DNA of 64,000 nt from Rhizophagus sp. LPA8_4_AMF (taxonomy: Eukaryota; Glomeromycota; Glomeromycetes; Glomerales; Glomeraceae), in contig JADRCO010000009.1 of NCBI GenBank assembly GCA_021464525.1, positions 21,112-85,111 of the forward strand. Reading direction: 5' to 3'. Position 1 is the stretch's first letter. Each line of letters starts with the position of its first letter. Below the pieces are notes generated by a model, which did not search any database, was not told the origin of the DNA, and saw only the letters and a program-made list of their open reading frames with translations. Below, in pieces: positions 36,225-47,300 of the stretch. Both the position numbers and the translations under genes were made by a program.

Positions 36225-37823
36225 ATGGCATGTTCAAAAATACTTTCAGGAGATTTACCTGAATTATTAAACGACATTATACAATATTTTTATGATGACT
36301 TTTCAACATTACATTCATGTGTTTTGGTTAACAGATTATGGTGTCGATTAGCAATCCCATTATTATGGGAAGATCCATTTTCAATCCCTACTCAAAATTA
36401 CAATTGTATTGAAATTTATTTACATAATTTAAATGATTATGATAAAAAAGATGTGAATAAATATGAAAATAATAACTTCTTTTCTTCAAATACATTATTC
36501 AATTATCCTAGTCTAATTAAATGTTTAAATACGCATAAAATTGTTAATGCTATTGAAGAGTGGGTTGCTGCACCAATTGAGAAAAGATCAATTTATTATT
36601 ATTCGACCTCACCAACTTTAATTTATAAGTTATTGTTGAAAGTATTTGTTGAAAACAAGGCTAGGTTAAATGCTTTTGAAATTATATTAAATAGGATTAT
36701 AGATTTTCAATGTTTTAATGAATCTTTTGAATTTTTGTTACAAAATCCAAAGTTTATTAGAAATATTAAAATTTTAAAACTTGAAAAAGTTTCGAATTTA
36801 ACAAAAATTTATTCCCTATTAAAATTTTTATATTCTAATTGCAATTCAATTTCAACAATTTTTTTTCAATTTCAAAAGAATTGTAATGATAAATTAATTG
36901 AAAAATATTCTTCCCAAATAATTTATGCACAAAAAAATCTTAAAAAGATTTTATTTGATTTTAATGAATTTCCTTTATATTATTCATTATTATCATTAAA
37001 AAATTCCAATTGTTTAAATACTTTAAAAACTATTATATTTCATAATGTTAATTTTAGTAATATTATCGACTTAAGTGAAGTATTTGAACAATTAAATGTT
37101 TTAGATTCTATTCATATTCTCTATTGCCTTTCTTTAAATTCTGATTTTATTCAACAAATCATCAAGATCACTAAACCATTTAAATTAAAATCTTTATTTA
37201 TTAATGAATTAGAAATATTTCAAATTGAAACATTACAATACTTATTACAAAAATCTGGTAATTATTTAGAAAATATTGGGTTAATAAGTAGTGAATTTAA
37301 TCAAAAACAATTATTCGAAATAATTTTAAAATATTGTACAAGAATCAGGTTTTTTGATTTACCCGGATTTTGTGATCAAAATATTCATTTAGCATTCAAA
37401 TTAATTGAAAATGCTGAAAATAATCTTAATTACCTCTCTTTGGATATATATAATCAATTGGTATTACAAGGATTAGGTCAATTACTTCCTGTTAAGTTAG
37501 AATATTTAAATTTATCTATTATGACTAGTACAAGTAATTTTAAAATATTTTTAAAAAATTCTCAAAAAACTTTTATTAAGAAATTATTAATAAGAAATGA
37601 AATGCAAGTAGGAAGTGAAGATATTTTACCTTATATAAAAGAATATATCATGAAAGAGAAGAGAGTTAAATATTTAGCTATTAAAGAAGATTTTGCTGAA
37701 GAAAGTAGAGATTTATTTTTTTTAAGAGATGAAGTGAAAATGTTTGAATCTTATGGTATTGAAATTCAAAATTATTATGATTTAAGGATTCAAATTTATA
37801 ATTTTATAAATAAAATGTATTAA
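36225..37823 (+). CDS. F-box protein with leucine-rich repeats
   Basis: Single-exon, 532-aa protein. The F-box lies at about residues 8-50: LSGDLPELLNDIIQYFYDD, then HSCVLVNRLWCRLAIPLLWEDPF, the usual F-box-like ending in fungi of this group. The remainder is leucine/isoleucine/asparagine-rich and reads as irregular leucine-rich repeats (for example LKNSNCLNTLKTIIFHNVNF and NNLNYLSLDIYNQLVLQG). It would act as a substrate receptor for an SCF (Skp1-cullin-F-box) ubiquitin ligase; the substrate is unknown. The codons are strongly A/T-ending and the gene has no introns, unlike its multi-exon neighbours. That is typical of the expanded F-box family in AM fungi and suggests a younger, family-expansion gene. 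Confidence 0.88.
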   Translation: MACSKILSGDLPELLNDIIQYFYDDFSTLHSCVLVNRLWCRLAIPLLWEDPFSIPTQNYNCIEIYLHNLNDYDKKDVNKYENNNFFSSNTLFNYPSLIKCLNTHKIVNAIEEWVAAPIEKRSIYYYSTSPTLIYKLLLKVFVENKARLNAFEIILNRIIDFQCFNESFEFLLQNPKFIRNIKILKLEKVSNLTKIYSLLKFLYSNCNSISTIFFQFQKNCNDKLIEKYSSQIIYAQKNLKKILFDFNEFPLYYSLLSLKNSNCLNTLKTIIFHNVNFSNIIDLSEVFEQLNVLDSIHILYCLSLNSDFIQQIIKITKPFKLKSLFINELEIFQIETLQYLLQKSGNYLENIGLISSEFNQKQLFEIILKYCTRIRFFDLPGFCDQNIHLAFKLIENAENNLNYLSLDIYNQLVLQGLGQLLPVKLEYLNLSIMTSTSNFKIFLKNSQKTFIKKLLIRNEMQVGSEDILPYIKEYIMKEKRVKYLAIKEDFAEESRDLFFLRDEVKMFESYGIEIQNYYDLRIQIYNFINKMY

Positions 37824-38790
37824 TTAATTGTTATAATTGTTATATGACAAATATATTTGACAAATAGGATATTTAATATTAAGATACTAATATTTAGTTA
37901 AATTCCTTTTGTATATGATTATATTTATTATGTATAAATTCTAAAGCAAATTTTTTACTTCAGACTTTCGGTTCTTTCTATAAAAGGATTTTAAATATAG
38001 ATATAACAGCATATGGGTTATAGAATTTTGTTTTCGAAACTATAAAATGATAAATAAATAGCATTATCTAAGAGGAAAATAAGATAAAATAAAAATAATA
38101 TGTTAAAAACAACTATCTCAGTAGGTAACTAGTAACTGATTAAATATAACTAGTTATTATTTCAAAACTATTTAAGAATTAGCGAATTGTGAAAAGAATA
38201 TTTGTAATATTTATTTTTGCTCTTTAAATAAAATAAATTCAAAAAACTCAAATCTCATATAATTAAGTATTTGTTTTTCATTACAAATTGGTATGTGTAT
38301 AAAGTCAATAAGTCAAAAAATATAGAACATATTCGGTTTCAAAAATCGGTTTACTTACCCATGAAATGTGAATGGTATATAGTAACTGTATGTTTTGTCA
38401 GATAGATATTTTGGGATTTTGTATAAAGAAGTGTACATTGTTTTTGAATAAGATCCAACTTCTTTCAATTTCCTTCTGCATGAAATCTGAAAGGTATGTT
38501 TAGAAATTTCTTTATAGATGATTCTATCAATCATCTGAATACGAACTTATATTTTTTGGCTTATATACAGTATTAGAAAATTGATTTGCGGCAGACATAA
38601 TTAATTAATAGGGTGATACATATTAGACACTGATTATCCTTGTTATTGAGGTGATCGATGTAACCCCTACCCCAAAATCTCGGCTTATCTGTTTCTCCCT
38701 TTTTTTTCTTTCTCACAATAATTTTAAATAATTATAATTTTTATAGTATATGAAAAAGATAAATATTTTCATCAAAAAAAAACTTAAAAA
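37824..38790. other. Intergenic, no gene seen
   Basis: About 970 bp of AT-rich sequence between the F-box gene and the Zn2Cys6 gene. Only weak local repeats (TTAATATTAAGATACTAATATT near 37871-37892) were seen. The last part, from about 38690, is pyrimidine-rich (TTTTTTTTCTTTCTC) and may be the promoter of the Zn2Cys6 gene. Confidence 0.4.
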
Positions 38791-39063
38791 ATGAGTTTCT
38801 CTTCCTACTCTACTGTTGTATGGGTTGATGATCCTTTTTTCATCAAACGTCAACGTGTTCAGATGGCATGTTCTTTTTGTCGTCAGCGCAAGATAAAATG
38901 TGATGGCAGAAACCCTTGCGCGAACTGCAAGAAATACTCCACCGCTTGCACGTACGTCAAAGTTGAAAGACAACCCAGAAACAATAAACCGTCCAGCCGA
39001 AATGGAAACGATAATGAGAATAACGATATAGTTTCTACTCAAAAAACGGACAAGCCTTTATGA
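38791..39063 (+). CDS. Minimal Zn(II)2Cys6 DNA-binding protein, 90 aa
   Basis: Single-exon frame of 90 aa. Residues 27-53 form a full Gal4-type binuclear zinc cluster with the six cysteines spaced C-x2-C-x6-C-x5-C-x2-C-x6-C: ACSFCRQRKIKCDGRNP, then CANCKKYSTACTY. The basic RQRKIK loop expected to contact DNA is present. Upstream there are 25 residues, and downstream about 37 polar Asn/Lys/Arg-rich residues and a stop. There is no coiled coil, activation region or fungal-TF regulatory domain. Most fungal proteins of this class are 500-900 aa, so this is a stand-alone DNA-binding domain or a truncated gene. No further in-frame domain is visible in the following 400 bp. Confidence 0.8.
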   Translation: MSFSSYSTVVWVDDPFFIKRQRVQMACSFCRQRKIKCDGRNPCANCKKYSTACTYVKVERQPRNNKPSSRNGNDNENNDIVSTQKTDKPL

Positions 39064-39471
39064 TCATGATGAATTATCATTTTTATATTTCATGGTATGC
39101 CGAATATGAACAAAATATTGTCGTCATTAATTATTTTAACCTATTTAGTTTAAGCTAAAAATAAAACCGCTTTAAAAAAACATATGTCATTACAAATAAT
39201 AAATGCAATTTGTTAAAAAAAATTATTTATGTTTGAGTATTATTCTATGTGGTACACAGTAAATGAGGCAGATTTTGTGGTTCGTAACTTTTAATGGTAC
39301 CTATGGCAGCCAAAATTCAGGATACTAAGCAGCAAATTTCTATTAAATGTATTGATTATTTTGATATTCTGAAGGAGAAGATATTATTCTATAATAAACG
39401 ATAATAATACACTTTTTAGAAAAGTATATCATTTAACTAATAAATAAGGAACCTTTTTAACTTACAAATCA
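39064..39471. other. Short intergenic stretch, 3' ends only
   Basis: About 400 bp between the Zn2Cys6 stop and the presumed stop of the convergent Integrator-like gene. AT-rich, no coding signal. Confidence 0.4.
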
Positions 39472-42400
39472 GGTCCAATTGTCCATACAATATTTTTATC
39501 ATCAACAATTCTGGTATGAATGTTAAGAAATCCAGTACCATCTGAATCCATAGGAAATTGGACGAGTGCGGTAGTAGTAAAATAATTATTGATAAGAGGT
39601 ACTATTGTAGTGGCAACATAATTCGCTTCTGAAGCGTCCTAGTAAAAATATTGTTTGTTCAAAAAATTCATATAAAAATAATTAAATTGAGTAAATAAAT
39701 AAATACCTTTTGTCTTATATTTCTTCCTTTATATGCCAATGCTAAATCAGAGAATTTAAAATTTCCTTGTAAAGTTTCTTCAAATTCATCAAATTCAAAT
39801 ATATCAGTCTTCGATCCAAAAATAATAAATTGAATACTCTTGAAATGTTTCTTAGCTGATATAATAATAGAAATTAAATTATTATGATGATAAATTATCA
39901 ATAAATATGAATAAAATATTTATTAAATTCACCTAATTTTTTAGATAATTGTACAACTCCTTCCAATTTGATAACTACTTTCTCTTTATCTGATACAGCG
40001 GTTGAGGAAACTCTACTCCCAGATTGACTCCAGCCCAATGCAGGCACTTTACTCCACTATTTGTAAAGGAAAGTTTAAATATTTAATGATTAAATACGAT
40101 ATAAAATAATAATACCTTAAGGTGAGTTCCTTGTTTGTTTTCGAAGAAAAATGGTGGTAAATTTATTGGAACACTCAAAATGAAAAGAACAAATTGATTT
40201 AATTGCATCGCAGTATTCTATGATAAAAAAGAATATATTTATTTAATTGACCAACAAATGAATTGAATTAATATTTAATTCTTACATTTGATATTCCACT
40301 GGCACGACATTTTTCTATAGATCTTAAAACTTCAACACATCTAGCCCGTAATACATATTGTACTTTATTTTTTCGTGAATTCATATCGTTATACTGTCCT
40401 GAAAGAATAGAATCATTCTCGTCACGATGTGCAAGCCGAATCAATGGAAGTAACATAGGATTAATAGACTCTTCTCTAATAACAATTAATAATGAGTTAA
40501 TACATAAATTACAAAAATTAATAATTGCATTATAACATACTTCTGAAATGAAGGAATGAGAAGACACTGTATCGCATACGCTAATACCAAACAGCATATC
40601 TGATACGACTCTAAGATTGCCAAACTCTCGACATCAATATCCAAAAACGAATGTGCAACGAAATCATGCATACGAGCCAAGAGTATCAAAGACTCATTAA
40701 TATTTACCTGAATTATAAAAGGATTTATTTAGTCATTCATAAACAATAACATTATAATGAATTTACATACAACATCGGGATCAAGTAATTTTGGTGCTCT
40801 TGAAGACAGGAAGTTCAACTGAGCTAAAATAAGTTTCATAGTAGAAAAAAATCTGGCCCTAAGCTGACAAAACCATTTTCCAAATACACGAACTCCACTA
40901 TTGTCAATCAAAGACATCAACCCCTATAAAAATAATTTGAATTAATGTAACCAAATACATAACATAAATAAACAAACAATAATACTTACACTTAACTCGG
41001 TATCACACTTCGAATAGAATTTAACACCTTCATCGAATAAATCAAGCTGCATTTGAATACCTTCAATATTTTCCAAAATCATTTGTTCTGCATTTGATGC
41101 ATTACATAATGCTCTAAGCCAAAAGCGATGTGCTTCAACATCTACCTAAAAAAAACTTCTTAAAATAAATTCGGTAGAATCTAAGAGATAATAATCAGTT
41201 GCAAAGCTAACCTCATTTACAAAATTAGTTACTATTGCACCCATAATTGAAAAACATCCAGATTTTCCAGCTTCCAACCCTATTAAATAAATATTCCATT
41301 GATTTTGTGTATATCTTCCATCCTGGAAATTTCCAAATTGATTGATTCTTTCCATAAACGATTCCTTAAATTCTTTCGCCTGAGTCACATTTTCAGGGCG
41401 TGCTTTTAAAACTGTTTTTGCTAGCATAGTCTAAAAAAAAACGAGCAAATGATAATTACATGTGTAAAATAAATACAAGAAATAAAATTATAATATAAAC
41501 TTACAAATGAATTAGTCATATTGATAAGTTCATCAGATTTCATAAAAGAAAATATATCCTCTCTCAATTCCTGAATTATTGATTCTTTATATTCGGAAAT
41601 CTTAAGAAGAAACTTGGACAACTGAGCAAATACATCATCTTAAGCAAAAGTAAATAAATAAATAGATATAACTTATCAAACCGTTTGAATTTCAAGTTAA
41701 AATTAAGAATTTACCATAACTTATATCAACATATTCTTGTAATATACTAATAATCATTTTTGACGTATCCTTGATTAAATTGTTATCCGACAAACAAATT
41801 GAAAATAGACACTTTAGGTATTCTTGTATCTATTATTAAATAAATTATTGTGTTAAAAGAAAAAGAATTGCAAAACCAATATACCAACGAATAAATTACC
41901 AGTTTAATATATTTATCGCGTTCAGTTTGATTAATGCATATAAATTCTATCAATTGATTTGTGTTCAACAATATAATCTCTGCAATTCTTTTAGAGAGCT
42001 CGCTAAAATATGTTTCTTTTGAATTAAATTTACATTTCATGAGTGTAAGGACATTTGTACACACAAGACTTTTACTGTAATATCCTACCCCATTCTGGAC
42101 TGATCAAAATATTTGATATTGACTCTATTCGTTTCGATTCAATTATTATTACAGACATCAACTTCACCGCAATAACATTTATTTCAATGACTTTATCTTG
42201 AATCAAGTCTTCACATTGTTGAATATAATGAAGTGCTTCTAAACGAGTTTCTTGTTCTGTGTCTATTGATGCAATTTCGCAAAGAAGCCTTGTTTGTTGA
42301 AACAATATAGTCAAAACACATAATGCCTTAGCTTTAACATTAAGTTCCATCGCACTAGTTACAATACTCAATAATATCTAATACCAATTTTACTATTATT

Positions 42401-43862
42401 AAATTAAATTATAATTATTTGAAATTATCTAATAAGAGAAACATTTACCAATATATGTGAAATTTCAAAAGTCAAATCTTTTTGTGCAATATTAGTTAAA
42501 TATGCTAACGAACTTGTCTTAACATGTCCACGAGGGTCATTTTGCGCATATTTAATCAATAAATTAATCTAAAAGAGGATTAATCTTGAAATTTAATCTT
42601 TTTTCTTTTGATAATTTTTTTCTTTTGATAATAACAAATCCATATATATAATTTCTCACCTGATCAGTTCTATCAACAAGCGCGCGATTTGATAAGAACG
42701 TCAACGTTTTCAATATAGTCAAAACAAATTCATCATCAGAACATTGCTCAAGTAATTGAAGACATATGATTCTTGTCTATAGGTTAATAAATTATTTAAC
42801 ATGATAACATTACATAATATAAAGAAATGATGAAAATGGAAAGATAATATTTCAATTTACTTTACGAGCTAAATTAATATCCCAGTGCATGTGGCGAAAT
42901 ATGCGCACCAACTTTATTTTAAAGGCTAGGGAAACATGACTAGCTTTTGATGAAAAATAAGAACTAAATTTAAAAGATACTTATTTATTAATATATTCTT
43001 CACAATAACATAACTATACCTTGAAGTAATGTAACAAATTTCTCATAGGCAAGAGCCGAAAATTTTTCAGTTTTTGAACATAATTTGTCTGCAGCAAAAA
43101 TAGCTGCATTCGCTTCAATTTCAACAGACGAATCTAAACGTTGTAATATTCTGTAAAAATAGAAATCATATCAGGATTAAATATAAGTTTTGCATCTCAT
43201 CAAAGAATGTTCTCGTGAATGAATTTACCCATGTTGTATATCAAGTCTTTCTATTAATAATACTGACATATAACCAAGACATCTAATTAAATTTTAGTTT
43301 AATAATCAATTCATTTAAGTTATTATTGTAGCAAATTAAAGGAAATTTCAACCTTAACGTAAGAGCGCGAGCAATAGGATCATTACTTTGGTTTTCTAAT
43401 AAGAAAAATATTTTCCTTATAGTTTGTTCAAGTTCTGAGCTTTGTGAATTTTGCGAAATATGTTTTTCACTATCCTTGAGGATTTTAAGGATACATCGAC
43501 GTATTACATTATGATCACTATCATTAAAAAAATTTTATCTTTAGTTATTATTTAAATTTCGTGATAAATGACCAATTAAGAGAAATGGATATTAACCAAT
43601 CTTTGAACCGTTCAGCAAAAAACAACAAAGTACCATGTATAATGTCAGGAATAGGTGTTTCATCAAGTGTTTTGGGAATTTCAGAAAATTTAACAAGTTG
43701 TTGTTCAATAGGTAAAGTTTTTGTGGCATGTTTCAAAGCATTAATAATTCCTCTTAGTTGATGTTTACTCGATTCAGTGTTTATTCCTCGAGCAAAGTAC
43801 CGTCTATTAGTTGATATAGTATCATTTGAAAACCACTGTTGACCTTCTCTACTTGAATACAT
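39472..43862 (-). CDS. INTS7: Integrator complex subunit 7-like protein
   Basis: Integrator is the RNA polymerase II-associated complex that cleaves snRNA and promoter-proximal transcripts. The gene has about sixteen small exons; the first are 43862-43597, then from 43517. The predicted protein is an alpha-helical (ARM/HEAT-type) repeat. Blocks match INTS7 in order: LVKFSEIPKTL, VIRRCILKILKDSEKH, SNDPIARALTLRCLGYMSV, VEIEANAAIFAADKLCSKTE, IKLVRIFRHMHWDINLARK, VLTILKTLTFLSNRALVDRT and QINLLIKYAQNDPRGHVK. The C-terminal beta-type tail reads FLNIHTRIVDDKNIVWTIGP. The call was made by recalling the animal family, not by alignment; the run of conserved blocks in the same order makes it likely. The end is uncertain because GTAAGT overlaps the stop region at 39475 and could be a donor. 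Confidence 0.78.
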
Positions 43863-44360
43863 TTTCTTAATTTAAAATTTTATGGCTATATATATTTGAT
43901 TATGACATATAATAAAACTGCCCTAATAAGTCAAAATGAAAGCTAATAAATTTAGCAGTTTCGTTGTATTTGTAAACGAAAATCTCAGCATTCGAGCAAT
44001 AACTGAATCAATTTCATCTTTCGCGATAATCTTGCATAGGTAACAGACGGTTATTTGAATGACCTCAAATGACATGACCAGTCATTTGAAAAGTGACTAA
44101 AATTCTGGTGGATGGTCAAATAAAAAACGTTTTTTAATAAAAAACGTTAGTACATAAACGGTTAACTAATCAATTAGGATTTACTTTTGATGCTTTGGCT
44201 CTTTAATCGATACGAGTCAATAATAAAAAAAAAAAATAAAAAAGGTTTCTTTAAACAGACTTGATCACGTGACGACGAAGACGAAATAATTCTTAATTTA
44301 TTTTTGTTCACATAATATAATCGAGAAATATGTATTTGTTACGGGAAAAAAAAACAATTT
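43863..44360. promoter_or_regulatory. Putative promoter region of the Integrator-like gene
   Basis: A 498-bp spacer between the 3' end of midasin and the 5' end of INTS7, both on the minus strand, so the INTS7 promoter must lie here. It contains a CACGTG box at 44266-44271, a poly-A tract near 44223-44240, and a nested inverted repeat around CATTTGAA..TTCAAATG-like sequence near 44050-44100. Functional assignment is inference. Confidence 0.35.
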
Positions 44361-47300
44361 TTATTCGCTATTTTGACTGATAATACTAAAATATTGTCTT
44401 AATGCATCAGCCAAAGTTTCTGACAAAGCATTAATATCTCTTAAAACTACATAATAATCGAAAGGAAATGTATCCAAATATCTTTCCATGTGTATTGTCA
44501 TGCGCCCATTAATAGATTTATATTTTACATGATTCATTGACATGATTGAATCCTTTCCCGGCTTGTTATCAACGATAATAAACACTACCATTATTCGTGC
44601 TTCAGCAGCTTTTCGAACAAGAGCTTTAAGACTTTCATGATCCTCGCAAACACCATCTGATATTATAAGCTGAAGTTGCCATAATTCCTTATTTTTTGTA
44701 CCATTATTCTTTGCATGCTCCAAAAGTGTGATAGAAGTTTCCATGAGAGATCGAACATATGTTTTATTTTGTTCAAATGTAAATTGTTGTAGTACTTGAG
44801 CTCCTGCTTCACTGCTAAATGGGCGATCAAAAGAATGAAGTAATTGAACTTTTTCACCAAAACTAACAATTGAAAGATCTCCTACTTCAAGCTGCGAAAG
44901 TGCTTTCGAAATAAGTGCCAAAGTTTCATAAGCTAACTGAATCGAATGAGTTTCACACATTGATTTCGAATCATCAACAGCAATCATGACTTGATATTGC
45001 CTTTTACTTGGTTTAGTACGACGAAGCCAAATTTTGTCCTTTTTAAAATCACTAGCAATATAAGGTATAATCTTTTTCATATTAAGTCGTTTTCCAGTTC
45101 GATAATCACCCTTAAGTTTTGTAGCAAGTGTAGGTTCAAGGATTAATCTTAACTGTTCACAGAGTCCATTTGCTAGATCATAAGTAAGGTTTTCATACTT
45201 TTGCCACAATTCTCTAGCCTTGGTAATATCTCTTCCAGACTGTCTCCAATCTGTTAATTTAATTTCTAATTCTTGACGTAAACTCTCAATTTCTTCCCGA
45301 GTTAAAGGTTTGTGTGTAAAGCGAGAAGAATAGATACTCAGAGGATTAAGCTTTTCATCAAACAATTGTTGCTCATCATCCTGTTTTACGATTTTCTGGG
45401 AAAGGATTGCTCCTTTTTCATTTTCACTATGATTATAATCATTCATAGGAAGAACATCAGTTATTTCATCTTTCTGAGAATTATCATAATCTATTTCATT
45501 TTCTTCAACTGCATAATTTGTTTCATAATTATAGTGCTGTTCATTATTATCAATTGCTCCAATCTGATCCTCCGCTGCTGCTCCCATCGTTTGAAGATCA
45601 TGAGAATCATCATCATTTTCAAGAAATTCGAACGGTTGATCTTCATTTACGATTTGATTCTGCTCGAGACTGTTCTCTTGTTCAGATGTGTTTTCGCTTC
45701 CTTTAACAATATTGTCAAGACGGCGTCTCCATTGCTTCAAAGCATCACCAAGACTTCTATGTGGATTGGCGTCTTTTGTACTTTGGTCTTTACTCTGGTT
45801 TTCAATTGTATTTTCGCTTTTTTTTAACTCATCTGTATTATTCGAGCTAGATTCACCTTTAGACTTAAATCGTTGTGAATTATTATTAGAGTCCTGATTC
45901 TCGGTTTCTTGCAAAGATTGTTCAGCTCCATTACCAGATGATTTAGATGATGTCGTATTTGCTTTACCAGATTCTCCATCCACACCAAATAAATTTTCTG
46001 CTGGTGCATCAGAATTTGGTTGTTCTTGATTAGATGAAGCTTTTTGATCTTCCTTTTCAATATTCATATCTTCTAATTGATTATCATCAGTAGAAAGTTG
46101 AACCTTATGATTAAGTCGTTCTTTTGGTACTTCACCCTTAGAACTTTCCTGTTGATTCTCGTCAGAAATCTCATCATTATTTTCAATCATTTCAACGCCT
46201 AATTTATTTTCATCTTTTGTTTCGTTAGAAATCGAGTCATCATTGATTTCATCTGTTTCCATTGCATCATAAACTTCATTAAAACCATCTCGAGTATTGT
46301 CCATGGTATCTTTTGCCTGCACTTCTGACTCATCAATATCCATATTCGAGGGAACATTATCATTTATTTCTTCTTCATTTGTGTTTCCTTCTGTGTCATC
46401 TATCACCATATCTTCAGGAAGTTCTAATGTATCAGCTTGAGGAATATCGACATTAAAATGGTCATTTTTATCAAAATTATCATATTCTTCGTTTATGTTA
46501 TCATCATCGCTTTGATATTCTGTTTCCATAGAATCTTGTTTATTATCCCCTTCTACATCCATTTCCTCATTTTCTGTGTTTTTTTCTTGAGAATCTTGTA
46601 TAGTAGTCTCTTGATCTTCCTTAGCGACAATATCTGTCTCACCCTGAGCTCCAGACTCTTGTTTTGTATTAGTTGTTTTTCTACTTTCTTCTACATCATC
46701 TGCAGAATCATCTCCCCACATCTTTTCATCTACAGCATCAGGATCATTATCATCGAATTGACCCATTTCTTGTTCTATATTTTCCGAAGTTTGATCATCT
46801 GACTCATCTCGATTTTCATCATCTTCCACATCTTCTATTGTTCCTTCAAAATCATTTTCCATTTCAATTCCTTTATCTTTTTTTAATTTCAACCGATCAT
46901 TAGCTGAATCATGGTCTTTCATTTCATTTTGATTACCTAATACTTGTTCCTCATCTTCAATCTCTTCGCTCACATCTTTAGTACCTTCACCTTCTCCAAT
47001 ACCGGTACCTTGAGCATTTTCTTCGATATCTCCTATTTCATCATCACCTGATTCCATTTGTGGCATACAATAACCTTTCATGAAAACTGTAGCAAACGAA
47101 TTGCAAAGTATGTAGGTTAATTTGCATAATGACTTATGGTGATAGATAAAGCTATTCAAATAATATTGAACGACTAAATAGTATTGCTGAATAAATGGAA
47201 ATATTCTTTGTAACAAATTTGAAATTAAATTTTGGCAATCCAAATTATTAAACCTTTCGTCATCCGTTAAATTGATTAGTTGTTCATGGAGAATGATAAA

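Noticed and set aside
45312-46903. Long + strand open frames opposite the midasin acidic region
   Set aside because: They are antisense to the Asp/Glu-rich repeats (GAA/GAT read backwards gives TTC/ATC), so the hydrophobic composition is a shadow of the real gene.
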